NCBI GenBank assembly: GCA_002633005.1
Contig: NMRA01000442.1
Span: 62,001-126,000 of the forward strand
Source: Phoronis australis
Taxonomy: Eukaryota; Phoronida; Phoronidae
Length of the DNA: 64,000 nucleotides
Reading direction: 5' to 3'
The translations under genes were made by a program, and so were the position numbers. The stretch's first letter is position 1; each line of letters starts with the position of its first letter. The notes below the pieces were generated by a model that was not told where the DNA came from, did not search any database, and was given only the letters and a program-made list of their open reading frames with translations. This document shows, one piece after another, positions 47,491 through 60,114 of this stretch.

Positions 47491-48817
47491 ACTGTCGATG
47501 CCAACTGCATAATAGCCACAGCCCGAAATCAATTCTCTTTGAGGGTGTGGCTATTGAAAATACAGCACTGATAATGCCACAAAACCCAAGACTAGAATCA
47601 TCTGTTTGGCACTTCACCAGCCTTCAAATGATGCAGGTGTCATGGGTGTGCCTATTAAGTAACATGCACCTACAGCAACACAGATCTGTATACCATGTAC
47701 ATAGGTACCTAATGGGCAGTCTGACCACTAACTGACCACACAACCAAGCTCAAATTATGTTATTGACCAGCTAATGGATGATTGATGGGGATACCTCAAG
47801 GACATTGACATTTAAGAAGATTGGCTGGTAGGTGATAGATTGCTGGTAAGATTTAATAATAAACTTGATAATCAAGGAAAACAAACTGTATGGGATGGGA
47901 GAGGTCAAGACCTGGTGTTAATTTCCAGGTTTCCAGGAGAGGAAATGCTTAGTATTTTTTGACAAGCTAAGAATCCCAGATGACCTTTCAATTATCAATA
48001 ATTTGTACCCAAAATGCAACACCAAAATTTCAATTTTTGAACCGCATGAACAGTAACAGTGGCAGAAATTGTTTCTCACAAATCAGTGCAGCTAAAATGT
48101 AATTTCTAGACGTTATCATAATTTGAACGCTAATCGTTAATCAATACAAATTCGCAGCTGCAGCTTTAACCCTCCATTTCCTGCAAATTTCCACAGCAAC
48201 TATGAATGTGCCCAGGCAATACTTTAAGAAACATATGATTTTTTCACAGGTATGTCCCCACTTACATGTGAATTGAGTACTTGTATATGCAAGCAATGTT
48301 ATAATGTTATAGTAGTCACTTCCTGAAACCCAACTGCACTCTTAGAAAATCGCAGCATTTACACGCAACTTACATGGAATGTCATTGGGTTTCACATATT
48401 GCTGAGTGTGCATTATGTTATGTTATGTTATGGTTTAATTGTTATTAGGCAACTGCGTAAGCCCATTGAGGCTGGGGGGTGTGGTGAATATTCTGTATTT
48501 GAGATTATGTATTCACTATCACCCTTATGTCACTATAATAAATAATAGTAAAATAAATATTGCTTCACCACAAGTCATCTAATTGTAATGGACATTCAAC
48601 TGTGAGCTGTGGTTAGCTGTGGGTTGTAATGCGGGTAGGAGGTGTTGGTAAAGCTGAAAAACTATCCATGGATGCAATTTGCAATTGACAAATAACTTTT
48701 TACATTCATGACTCAACAAACTGCACCTGCTGTTGAATGTGAAACCATTTTGTTACCTCACAGTCCAGAAGAGCAAATTCCGGGACGTGGCTATGGCATG
48801 CTAACAATGTAACTTAC

Positions 48818-49069
48818 CTGGAGGCGTGCATTCAAACTCATCGCAGCAACGGCCTGGTGTCCCCAAACCTCCTCGGATCAAAGTCAGTTCAGAGCCAGGC
48901 GCGCACACTTCACGACTGCAGAACTCCATACGACATTCGCATGTGGGAGGCAGAGGGCAGCACCCATCCATTTGTGACTTGACAGCGACAGAGTCTGGCG
49001 GACACTGCGGCATGAACATGACACCACACTGGACATCAGAACAGTTTTTGGCGACTTCCGTCTCACTGA
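48818..49069 (-). CDS. CRIM1: CRIM1 orthologue, exon with first cysteine-rich module
   Basis: Most 5' exon recognised. Read on the minus strand it begins after a tttacag acceptor and ends CCAG|GTAAGT; 252 bases, phase 1 at both ends, fully open. It encodes a cysteine-rich module with the pattern NCSDVQC, CPPDS, DGCCPLPPTCEC, FCSREVC, PGRCCDEFEC. This order of paired cysteines matches the region of vertebrate CRIM1 between the IGFBP-like domain and the first canonical VWC repeat. The protein family is secreted or type I membrane-bound and binds BMP/TGF-beta ligands through its VWC repeats. NCS is a possible N-glycosylation site. The phase-1 acceptor shows that at least one coding exon lies further upstream; the signal peptide and IGFBP-like domain were not found in 49-64 kb. 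Other VWC proteins (chordin, KCP, BMPER) are less likely because of the downstream domain order. Confidence 0.88.
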
Positions 49070-49685
49070 CTGTAAACAGACAAAAAGTTCGAGCTCAATG
49101 GCATTTCATGATCTGTATTTTTATTTGAATTTCCTTCCATTTCACAGGTTGCTATCCTTATTACATTACACTCAAAGATTTCAGGAGTTATCAACTCAGT
49201 TATAATTCCTTGTTATTTCTGAAAGAGCTGTAATAATAATTTATTCCTTTAAGATGTGAATTGTTTAGTGTCGCTGTTAGCGTTTTAATTGAGAAACATA
49301 CAAAATTGAATAAATTCACTAATTGCACACTTTGGTGGCGCTACAACAAATGATTGTTGTGCATTGTTGTTTAGGACACTAAGTCTCGTTATAGCATCAA
49401 CTTTAACCATGCCAACGTGAAAGCACGCATGTTCCAAAGAAGGCAGAACCATTATACTTTGTACACAGCACCTCGTTAAGAAGCAAAGAGGTGAATTAGT
49501 GCAAGTAGAGAAAAGTCATCGTTGTCTTAGTAGTTAAGATACTGGTGACAGTCTATGACTATTACTGACCAAAGGCAGAGCCAGGACAAGACGTGTTTGG
49601 CTACCTCAAAAAAAAAACATGACAAACAGTCATGACATGAACAAGACCTTCATATTCTTTAAATGAGCCGCTATTTAAATATAGT

Positions 49686-49920
49686 ACAGTAAATCCCATT
49701 AATTTCAGACAAAAAATAATTGCCAAAACTGTTTCATTTCATTCTTCAAAGGCTTCTTACATGTCCACAATTTCTAAGAATAATGTCAGACGGCAGTTAT
49801 GGTATACATCCTTAATAACGTTATAGCATTTATTTTGTGCTACTTAGTTTTTACGAAAAAATGGAAAAATAGAATTTCACTTGTTGGCCTTGTTGTATCA
49901 TAAATTAGAGAGATTTTGAC
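49686..49920. mobile_element. MITE family B, diverged copy
   Basis: Left end ACAGTAAATCCCATTAATTTCAGACAAA; right end CATAAATTAGAGAGATTTTGAC, related to the inverted ends of the 37701 copy. A further right-end-like sequence lies at 50757-50785. Confidence 0.5.
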
Positions 49921-50918
49921 GCACTGCCTAGGGCCTGTTTAAAAAAAATGTGACAACTACCACGTTTTTACACCAATTCCTAGCACAAACCTTCACCAAA
50001 ACTTATGACTGTTGTAAGTCTCCATTCAGACGAAGTGAAAAATGCCGTAGTTACGACTTTTTAACGAAACAGGCCCCCTAATAACTAAAAACAGATAAGC
50101 AAGATCCTTTATAATACTGGATCCATGAATGCTTCATAACTGCCAATTCAGCCACCTTCTGTCCAGATCCCAACTTGCAAAGCTATCAGTGTCAACTAGT
50201 ACAGATGGCCACCTCTTGGTGGCATGCAGTGTGCAAATTACACAAATAAAAGTACACAATACTTCAAAAATCCCTCCATTTCAACAGGACACAATAAGAT
50301 TAATGACATGGACAGGAGGCTCACAGACATTTGGCTTAACTGAATAAACCACATAAGTGCAGGGGGGACAGTAAACAATGTGGAAGCAAGACAAAAAATC
50401 TGAATGAAATGTTTTTAGTAATTACAGCCCACAGCTGGGAGGCTAGACCACGCACTGCATTCCATCACGTCTTCCAATGTCTCTACTAGCTTTAAAGAGG
50501 TTTATACCCCTGTGCACGAATGTTTTCGCTTCAATTTTCATCAAACTCAAAAACGCCAACAACGGTTGCTAGCCCCACTTTTGCTGGTGCTTTACTACAA
50601 GTTAGAGTTGCTCCAAAACTCTTGTTTTCAGTAGCACTTTTATAGCCAGACCACTTAGAAGTCTATGCACTTAGTCAAATATCTAGAAAACTATATATTT
50701 TAACTAAGTCAGTGTTCATAACACAACTAATACTTTATCTTTCCGCCAACTTCAGTGTCCCAAATTAGTGAGATTTTAAACGCATGGCAGGTGTTGTCTA
50801 TTTTTGGTGTCCTGATCTCGTGAGACTTATAAAGGGGGTGTCGTACACAGCTGGTTCCAAGATTCTTGCCAAATCTCAGTTCTTATTTATCGCTACTAAG
50901 GGTGCGATACACAGTTAT

Positions 50919-51163
50919 GGTAATTTTCCCCTTAGTTAACACACAACATGGCCAACAAGTGAGATTCTATTTTGGCAAAATTCTCCACAAAAACAGAGAC
51001 TAGGAAAAGTGTAGTCTAATACTAGCATGGCGTGCACTGTGTAGATGTCATAAAACAAATTTTGACCAATTTTCCATAATTTTCTGTGAAGTAATCGGCC
51101 TTTGAAAAATGAAAAATGATAATTCTGGCAATTATTTTTGTGTGAAATAAATGGAACATTACC
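50919..51163. mobile_element. MITE family D (GGTAATTTTCC ends), copy 1
   Basis: Left end GGTAATTTTCCCCTTAGTTAACACACAA and right end TTGTGTGAAATAAATGGAACATTACC are imperfect inverted repeats. Interior words CAACAAGTGAGATTCTATTTTG and GTGTAGATGTCATAAAA recur in copy 2 at 55410. Confidence 0.7.
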
Positions 51164-51239
51164 GTAGTGTGTGTAGTTGTCTCTTAAAGTATCTAATTTT
51201 CCTTAAACAAATACAGCTTACCACTTGATACCTTATTAC

Positions 51240-51580
51240 GGGTTAAGATGTGAAATTAAAGGCAGACAGAACATCTGATCAGAAGATCAGGGATGAGAGG
51301 GATGTCTTATCTGACGTCTTATGAGTAATTAGCATAACATTTATGTACAAAAAATCTAATATTCTGGCCTCTCATGTTCAGTCACCATGGGTGGACATGT
51401 CAGGCCTAACCGCAAATCATGTCATTGGCTGTAAGTTTCTTACAGACATTGAAAACTGATCTGCAGTCTGATGGGGTTGTATGATAAGAAGCCAGATCAG
51501 ACATCTGACAAGTGTTCACATGTGAAATTTGTCAGATAGCAGATCAAATATCTCTTCTGATAGGATGGCATGTGAACACC
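51240..51580. repeat. Region rich in short inverted repeats (TGATCAGAAGATCA; GTGTTCACATGTG...CATGTGAACAC)
   Basis: GTGTTCACATGTGAAATTTGTCAGATA (51511 on) and GATGGCATGTGAACACC (ending about 51580) carry an inverted pair; TCTGATCAGAAGATCAGGG and ATCTGACGTC/ATCAGACATCTGACA words repeat throughout. It resembles a foldback element but exact ends are not clear. Confidence 0.45.
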
Positions 51581-51941
51581 ATACATATTATTGAAAACAC
51601 GTCACATGGCATTAAAGAAAAACGCCATCTGTAAGCACTTTCCACCACCAGAGAAGTATCTGTGGGAATGCCCAGGGGTTAACGTTAAAATTATTGGAAT
51701 TTACAGCACTACACATTGTTGAACCCACCTACACACTATCATTAATAAAACGTTATCATTTACTAATGGCCATATAAATCAAAACACACGTTATGCTTCC
51801 ACAAACAACAGCACATGCCACAGACTATGCCACCAAGAAGGAATCAACATATCAACGCAAGTTACATCTACATCGTCTGTGACCAAAGCATATGCTCATT
51901 GTTTTAGGACGCTTTTGTTTGACGTTTTAACAGTTATCATA

Positions 51942-52073
51942 GGCAGCGCAGCACTGAAAAAAGTTGGGGGCTAAAGCCCCCTCAGCCACCTGTGGTGCAT
52001 CGCCTATAGACCATGAGCGGCATAGCATTGAAAAAAGTAGGGAGCTATAGCCCCCCTCCCCCATGGTCATAGG
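51942..52073. repeat. Repeat family E (GCAGCACTGAAAAAAGT), copy 1
   Basis: Two tandem subunits of about 65 bases: GCAGCGCAGCACTGAAAAAAGTTGGGGGCTAAAGCCCCC then GGCATAGCATTGAAAAAAGTAGGGAGCTATAGCCCCCC, each with a GGGGGCT...AGCCCCC hairpin and a CATGGT/ACCATG word. Confidence 0.75.
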
Positions 52074-54833
52074 AGTTAGCGACATTAAGCATAGACCAAA
52101 AGAGAACTTTATTAATAAGATGAGACCTTGAAATCTCATTCTGCAAGTGGGACAAGTTTCATAATATCATTTTTTCTCATGAAGTGGACATTCCAAAGAT
52201 CAGTAACACAGCTCCATCTACATTCAGAAAAAAAAACATTTGTGAAGACTTGGGACTTAAGAGGACGTAGATGTAAAGCTATAAGGTGAGCTGCGTAAAA
52301 TTTAGCTCACATTATTGTAACTGAACACAGCAAGACAAAATGGTCATCCAACTGAAAACGATGTTCATAGTTAACACAGAGTAAATATAGTGCACATGGT
52401 TACAATGAGTAGCGAGAGATTTGTTGTTGTCAGGTGACGCAATGGTTATTTTTCATTGTCTATAGATTATAATCGGATAAGCCCTTAGTTACCTTCCCTC
52501 TGTGAGAATTTTATGCTCGTGAAATCCAACAAGCGAGACATTCGCCTAGCTGAGGCAAAATTCTCATTGTTCGTTTTGTTGCAGACGTGTGAACCGTGAG
52601 CTCAGTTAACCAGTATTGGTGGTGCACTTAGTGCTCCATCTGTGCTGGCCGTTAGTTTCAAGTATCAAGTGACATCGGAAACAATACAGCCGGCTGCCCC
52701 GACACCCCCCACGTGCCAGGCAATAAGTCGCTGGCAGCCAAGCATGAAGTCATTTCGGCTACACTCACAAGTCATAATCTTTAAAACCTTACTTGTACAG
52801 TGGCTTTGGATAAAATGTTCAAGATCTTGTCTGAAACTGACGTGGGCGGTAGCTTTTTTCCTTAGTAAAGGGCCACAGGTTCCAAAATTAGCTGGGGCAC
52901 TGACCTGAACCAACTATGTTTTTTTGTCAAAGGTTAACATTTCAGATGAGCGTCGTCGTAACATGCGCAGATGTAATTAACAAGGTGTACTTTAATTTAA
53001 TTCAGAATGTATCCGAATTTTAACATACCAATCAAACTTAAACATCTCTCTCACGACTTAATTAAACTGCAATACTCTTAAAGTTCACTGGTCGCTAAAA
53101 CAGTGTGTGAAGAGCGAAACAACTGTTGCTGAAGTTTTGACAAAATTTCCATCTGTTTCAGCCGTCAATGCTTTCCCTAAATGAGTCTAGAAGGAATAGT
53201 TGGGACAAAAATGTGTTTTCATACGTGGTTAACTCTCAGTCCTTAGGCCATAGTTCTGGCTGCAAACAGGAAGTGAGAGTAGGTATGTACAGTTCAAATA
53301 CAATCTAAAACTGAAAAATATTGAGAAACACACCCTACATGCTCCGTCACTCAAGAAAACGTATACTCAAGTTCAATAAAAATGAAGTTCCTCAATGTTT
53401 GAAAATGCACCTTTGTACGTTCTTTTAATCAAGACCACATAAACCTCGGGTCTCTCTTAAAGACGGAGTTGGTTGGAAATTCTGCACCAAACCACATCAA
53501 TATCTTGTGTATCAGGAATCTTGGATGTGTGTTTTATCCTCTCATTTTTTTATTTTTTTAACTGTTTATTTCTTGTAACAGACAGTACATCAAATAATAC
53601 ACATGCCTGCCCGCAAAGTAAAGACATGATATGGAGCCAGAACTTACTCAGATGTCGTGTACGGTTGCGTTTTGCCTCCAAGCATCGGCTTTTGTTCAGG
53701 TATGATATCGTGTGGGCATTTTAATTTTAAACTCTCAAAACCAGTCTCAGGTATCATCTCTAGTGGAAAACTTCGCTCTTTGATATCATCTCAAATATCC
53801 ATTTTCCTTGTTGCCCAGGTATTCTGTTGGTCAAGGGTACATTTCATGAAAGGTAACTCAAAGGCTCAAGGCTGGAATTTCAACTTGCATTTCCCAGTCA
53901 TTTCGGAAGAACAAGTCAAACTCAAGTCTCAACAAATACCAATAATTATTAGTTAACAATAATAATTTTAATGTAGTGTTTCAGCAGCTATGAACCTGCC
54001 TTTCATCAGAGAAACCATCTTTATATTTCAACCACTTTCCGACAAGAAACTGGTCTCAAATTGTTCCGAAGACAAACTAGGGGTGATTTTAGGGCTTCCA
54101 AAAAAAGTGACAGTTCGTTATGGTCTTGAGACCTTGTTCTCTTGAGGCCAAGTTGTCTAATCCACAGGGCGGACGTCGTTTTAGGCACAAAGCATGGTAT
54201 CGAGGAATAACGAGCTGTCAGCTCTTTACAAACCCAGAAATCCCTTCTGATACGAGTACAGAACAAGTTGAAACTACTTTTATAATGGTAAACAGTCTTA
54301 CTCAAAACTTGCAATGAATGTAAAATTATTTCAGCACAATAATGTCCATGGGTACACTGACCAGTCGGGCATGGAGAGGTCAACCACTGTCCATGTCATT
54401 TAACACCAGACTCATTAACCAATAATTTATAGGAGCCACTTGTCTATTTCAGTTAACCAAAATAACTGTCTGGGATGTTTTTATTAGGCTAGAGGACTTC
54501 TTTTTGGCTCTTGGCTGGCACTGCATCATTATCACCAGTTCTTAACTTCACAGTTTACCCAACAACTAATGCCTGTAGTTGCAACAGTGTTATTTCTGCT
54601 GCAGGGAACCACTGGGAAAGGGTCATGTCATAAGACGATTAAACTTTTTTTAGATGAAGCCAACAGCACCTCACACAATGGACACCAGATGGAGACTCAT
54701 AGTGAGATTTTACATGATTTTTAACTCATTGGGGTCATCGTCATCCTGTCCTAAGCAATTGTAAACATTTTACAGGAGAACGAAACTACTTTTTCTTTGT
54801 CAATTCGACAAGCCTTGTTGAATAAATTTTGAG

Positions 54834-54926
54834 ACTATCGAGCATTTTGAGAACCAGTTTGATACCTGTTATTAAGTGGAGAAAAGTGGATCTCAAAATG
54901 CAGGCATGTTATATCCGACTATTACC
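54834..54926. mobile_element. Hairpin MITE family A, copy 3 (partial)
   Basis: CATTTTGAGAACCAGTTTGATACCTGTTATTAAGTGGAGAAAAGTGGATCTCAAAATGCAGGCATGTTATATCCGACTATTACC parts match family A, but the centre is inverted relative to the other copies and the left tip is missing. Confidence 0.65.
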
Positions 54927-55409
54927 AAAGTCACTTTTGTGCTCACCAACTCTCGAAGAACTGCTACTTCCGGCAATTACGGTACATAATTTTGTATTTA
55001 ACCTCTTTCCCAATCACAATTATGTTTTTAGTCACATGAAAGTTGTTTAAAATAAACTCGAGTCAGTTTTGGTTTAAGCCAGCTTCAGTTGAACATCCAA
55101 CCACAGAGGACAGAAACATAGGTAAATATCAAGTTAAATTAGAGCAAACAATTCCTCACTAAAGTGGGTTAAAATCACAGTCAACCTCTTTAATTCAAAG
55201 AGGCACATCACCACAAGAATTGTTTCAAATGTCAGTCAACAGAACAGTTGGCACAGCCTGCCCTCAGTCACAGCCACATTCCAACAGATTTCACACACAG
55301 AACTGTGGATCGTACAAAAACCCATGGAAGACAGTCAGTGCGGGTAATCTGAAATCATTTGAATCCAAAAGACCATTTCTCATAAGATTAAGGTAACCAG
55401 CTACGATAT

Positions 55410-55655
55410 GGTAGTTATGATAATTCTTAACTTATTTAGCACACAATATGGCAGACAAGTGAAATTCTATTTTGTTAAATTTCTACACAGACGTAAGGAT
55501 TAAGGGCATTTCTGTCAATTACAAGGATGGCTGAAAGGGTGTAGATGTCATAAAATGATGTTCTCATTACTCACAAAAAAGTAATCTGCCATCGAAAATG
55601 GAAAAAAATCATCATTTATGGCAAATATTTTTGTACAAATTAAGTGGAGAATTAC
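55410..55655. mobile_element. MITE family D, copy 2
   Basis: GGTAGTTATGATAATTCTTAACTTATTTAGCACACAATATGG at the left and GTACAAATTAAGTGGAGAATTACC at the right; interior GTGTAGATGTCATAAAA and CAAGTGAAATTCTATTTTG match copy 1 in order. Confidence 0.7.
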
Positions 55656-58595
55656 CATACAACCGTTGCCAAGGATTTCTTTAATATTCTAAGTAAAAAT
55701 AGTAGACCCTTAAAACTAAACATTGTTAAAATCTTTGGTGATCACAGAATCGTATTACAATACGTTCATAAAAGCAATGTCCAGATATTCATTATTACTT
55801 GACTGTATTTTTAATAGCAATTTTTAAGGAGATCGCCGTATTTTCAAAAATAATGCTCCACCCGAGACTTGCATCTGTATTCTATGTTGCAAAAGTGTGT
55901 CTGAGATTTTCGTTTAAGGACTTTTAGGACCAGAGCCCGCCTGTCAAAAATGAAGACTTCTGTTTCTTTTCAAGGAATTTTCATATTTCACAACATAATT
56001 CTCAGACTAAAGGCCTCAAAAGAAAATTCAAAATGCTCTTTTTGTAGCTAAGAGAATAAAGAAACAGGTTTTTGAGAAAAAGTTCATGTCTATGGAAGAC
56101 ACGGTGATCTGCGTGAAAATCACAATTTTATGAAACCTCAGTCACATCATTACATCTGGGCATGGGGTCTCAAAATTGAAACCTAAATTATTTTTGACGT
56201 TTTTCGTTTCACTATTGTATGAACTCAAGATGATAAGCGTAAATAATTTTGAGCTTGAGTACTCCTTGGTTTACATGGATTGCTATTCATTCCTTGCTTG
56301 CACTCGACGACCTCAGCATCAATGCTATAACTTTGAGCTCGAATGAGATTTTTACTCAAGTTTGTGGCTCAAATCTAGGAGTCATCAAGTGCGAACCTTT
56401 GACTAGACTCTCATCACCATAAACCATAACATACTTGAGCAGAGAGAACACACTCTCTTACCTTCCTTTCTAGCAAATAAGGGGAACGAAAAATGGCAAA
56501 AATATGTTCCAGATTGATATCAAGTGCAAGGGTTAGACCCCCGGGCCATTAAGATTAATTTTATGCACATCGTAATATTCTGTATTCATCACCGACTCAA
56601 AATAGTTTTGTGGGTCGACAATTAATACAAAAAATTTAATTTTTGGCAACAAAGGAAGCTACCTTTAAAGCCCAACCTGAGGGGCTCATCAACACCAGTG
56701 CATCAAAACGACAATGGTCTTAAGAGTATCAATGCTTCAGTAAGTCCTGGGCGGCAAAGAAGGCCACTGGCCTGTTCCAAGAACTTTTGGCGAAGTCTAA
56801 GATTTGTCTCTACATCTAAACTTTGAAACTTCCACATCCGGTAAGTTAGTCAAACTTAGTCAAAATTAAGATCACTGACTTTCTAAAAACTTACTCAAGA
56901 CAAATTGAAGTTTTATCTTAAAATTGACTAAAATTGAAAATTTGTCTTTAGTTAGCCAAGTCACTTTTCTTGGAATGGGCCTCTGAGCTAGCTCCAGAAT
57001 TAATTTGGTATCCTCAAAACCTGATTACGGCAGATGATCACAGTGTAATTCTAAAAATTAGTCAGTAATTATCTGCCATAATCAAAGAAAGATGAAATAG
57101 AGTTTTTGATTTAGAGTATGGCAGCAGAAAATGGTATTGAACTAATCACTATTTGCCATGATAGGCCATTTTTGCCATTTATTCCAAGAATATTGTCATG
57201 AAATCCATGATATGTTTATGATAAACTTTTGCAGTATGTTGCTTTGATAGTTTTATCAATATCAATTTATTACTTTACTAGCAGATCCTTGATGTTTATG
57301 TTCTGGCTTTCAGTTGAGTCAGTGGTCCATCCATTGCATCCAAAGATGAACTGGTACACTAGATTGCGTAATGGTCATTCACAGAATAGTGACCTTGAGG
57401 CTGCCGCCCATTACCATATATGGCAAACACAATAGAGAATTTCTTATAATTGTTGTTAAAGTTCTTAGAGTTGTTTACTGTTATTTCTTATAGAACATAG
57501 CCGGTTAGTGCATGCAACCCATATATTTGTAACTCATGTGTAACCTCACATTTGTCTAATAAAGACAGTCTTCACCTTGCTACTGCCAGTTGCTGTAGCT
57601 AGTAAAACTGAGTGGTCTACAAACAGTTAATGAATACAACATCTCAATGACAGACTGAGACCCACTACCACACACACACTACCCTGCTACTATATTTGAC
57701 TCTTTCCTACAAATTCATCAGTCTGCCAAATCTGCTCTCTGTTGGCTGAGACAGAGTCAACCTGGTGTGTAGTCCTGATAATAAAACAGTTTTCTAACAT
57801 GAGGTAGAAGGTTATCTTTAAATAAATATGAACTGGGTGAAGAATTTAAATTTACTAGTGAACATCTGGTGTCTAAGATAAGGCATTGACATAACATCAC
57901 TCTTGGTGTGTTGTCTGGTGAAAATGCACAGGCTGGTGAAGACACTACAATTCTTGGTACCATGAACCATGTATCACAACAGTGTACTGATTACATTGTA
58001 AGATACCAGCACATCCCCCTCATTCTATTCAAATGGGACTGAAAACAACAGCTCTGAAAACAATTAAAATGTTAACCAAAACAATTTCTGTTCTGTAGTC
58101 ATGTCACCAGGTGGCACTGTCAGGTCACCATTTTTTAAGCAAAGATATACCTACATGGACAGTAAACAAAGGAAAACCCACGATTTTTGTCGGTAGTGAA
58201 CATGCCCATGTGAACACAGCATAAAGACGGGGAGAAAATAAGGGCAAAGCCTTTTCTGCATGCCCTTGCCACATGGTTAGGAATGATCAATTCTGTAAAG
58301 AGAACGGCTTCTAGGTGAACAGCAAATTTAATACCATAACTGTTAATATTCAAATTAACCACATGGTAATTCATTCTGGTTGACTGGTAAAAAACAGTGT
58401 CAGTCAAACAGGTATCAAAGTGTTCCTGCTGTGACAACAGAGGTTATTCTGGTGACACCAATAAATTCAATCTTGAGTAATACTGCCACTTCTAACCACA
58501 TTGTGTGTATTTCCTCATCACATAGGAAGTCTTCCTGGTTACAAATGTTGATTCATTCATAACTACTGGGAGCAATAAAGCAGACAGGCTTTTCT

Positions 58596-58720
58596 GGGTA
58601 ATCGTTCGATATAATGTGCACGAATTTTGAGAACCAGTTTTCTCCACTAAATAACAGGCATCAAACTGGTTCTCAAAATACGGGCACGTTATACGGGCAC
58701 GTCATACCAGACTATTGCCC
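58596..58720. mobile_element. Hairpin MITE family A, copy 4
   Basis: GGGTAATCGTTCGATATAATGTGCACGAATTTTGAGAACCAGTTT ... AAACTGGTTCTCAAAATACGGGCACGTTATA ... GACTATTGCCC. The right arm carries a small direct duplication of CGGGCACGTTATA/CGGGCACGTCATA. Confidence 0.85.
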
Positions 58721-59989
58721 TATTCTGCGTAGCCACGCACCTCTCTGGCTGTTGTGATTAGTTGTACTTCAACTGATGTTTATTATTATGGCTACGAAAA
58801 TTACATTAATTTGGAATTAACTTAAACCCAGGAAGATCCACCTGGCGATTAGTGAGCGAATATCAAATCTTGCTTTGAATGTTTTTGCGTCCTGGTTTTC
58901 AGCCAGCAAACTAATTTATATGTGGGTTGCTACGGAAGTTGTGTACAACAGAGATTGGTAGAAATCTGGGCACAGGAAATAATTAAGAATTGAAGAGCTT
59001 CCAGTTATTTCACCAGCAGTTAGAAGAAAGCTTCTGAGTGTACTATTCACAAACCTGCAATTACTGGCCATGCTATGATTGACCAGGAGAATGTTACCAT
59101 CTTGGCCAGATTCCAATAGACTAATAGATGGATCAGGCAGTCTATTTATATGTGGAAAGCAGGTAATAGGTGCAAGAACAGGGATTCGGGACAACTCCAT
59201 CAGAGAACTTTTTATAACTGTATATCGAGGCCTCGACAACAAATGACTGTGGTATCACACACCTAAACCCAACACATCCTAAGTTTGAGAACTACACAGC
59301 AGTGTTTAATGCGCTACAGAAGACGCTAACAGAATATGACATTCTCAGAGACGACTGCAAATTACACTGCAACTTGAAATTGAANATGTAGCACAACAGT
59401 GTACGATTACATTGTAAGATACCAGCACATCCCCCTCATTCTATTCAAATGGGACTGAAAACAACAGCTCTGAAAACAATTAAAATGTTAACCAAAACAA
59501 TTTCTGTTCTGTAGTCATGTCACCAGGTGGCACTGTCAGGTCACCATTTTTTAAGTAAAGATATACCCACATGGACAGTAAACAAAGGAAAACCCACGAT
59601 TTTTGTCGGTAGTGAACATGCCCATGTGAACACAGCATAAAGACGGGGAGAAAATAAGGGCAAAGCCTTTTCTGCATGCCCTTGCCACATGGTTAGGAAT
59701 GAGCAATTCTGTAAAGAGAACGGCTTCTAGGTGAACAGCAAATTTAATACCATTACTGTTAATATTCAAATTAACCACATGGTAATTCATTCTGGTTGAC
59801 TGGTAAAAAACAGGTATCAAAGAGTTCCTGCTGTGACAACAGAGGTTATTCTGGTGACACCAATAAATTCAATCTTGAGTAATACTGCCACTTCTTGTGT
59901 GTATTTCCTCATCACATAGGAAGTCTTCCTGGTTACAAATGTTGATTCATTCATAACTACTGGGAGCAATAAAGCAGACAGGCTTTTCT

Positions 59990-60114
59990 GGGTAATCGTT
60001 CGATATAACGTGCACGAATTTTGAGAACCAGTTTTCTCCACTAAATAACAGGCATCAAACTGGTTCTCAAACTACAGGCACGTTATACGGGCACGTCATA
60101 CCAGACTATTGCCC
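59990..60114. mobile_element. Hairpin MITE family A, copy 5
   Basis: Duplicate of copy 4 in the second 1.4-kb unit, including the same duplicated GGGCACGT word in the right arm. Confidence 0.85.

Larger units (their letters stand above)
35633..48817. other. 13.2-kb intron of the CRIM1 orthologue
   Basis: The largest intron seen. It contains a 35-base tandem repeat (36361), MITE copies (37701, 40536, 42764, 47379) and a long hairpin (38956). Many short frames occur on both strands with no domain and no codon pattern suggesting an exon. No nested gene was recognised. Confidence 0.6.
49070..57968. other. Upstream intron or 5' flank of the CRIM1 orthologue; no exon recognised
   Basis: The phase-1 acceptor at 49069 means coding exons lie upstream on the minus strand, but no IGFBP-like cysteine pattern or signal peptide was found. 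Repeat copies of families A, B, D and E are present. Other frames are short and without domains. Confidence 0.55.

Noticed and set aside
48411-48435. ATGTTATGTTATGTT microsatellite
   Set aside because: Only about three short units; ordinary low-complexity sequence.
52665-52913. Minus-strand frame with several cysteines, tested as the missing IGFBP-like or linker exon
   Set aside because: Cysteine spacing does not fit CxxC...C of the IGFBP domain or the CRIM1 linker, and no splice sites in the right phase bound it.
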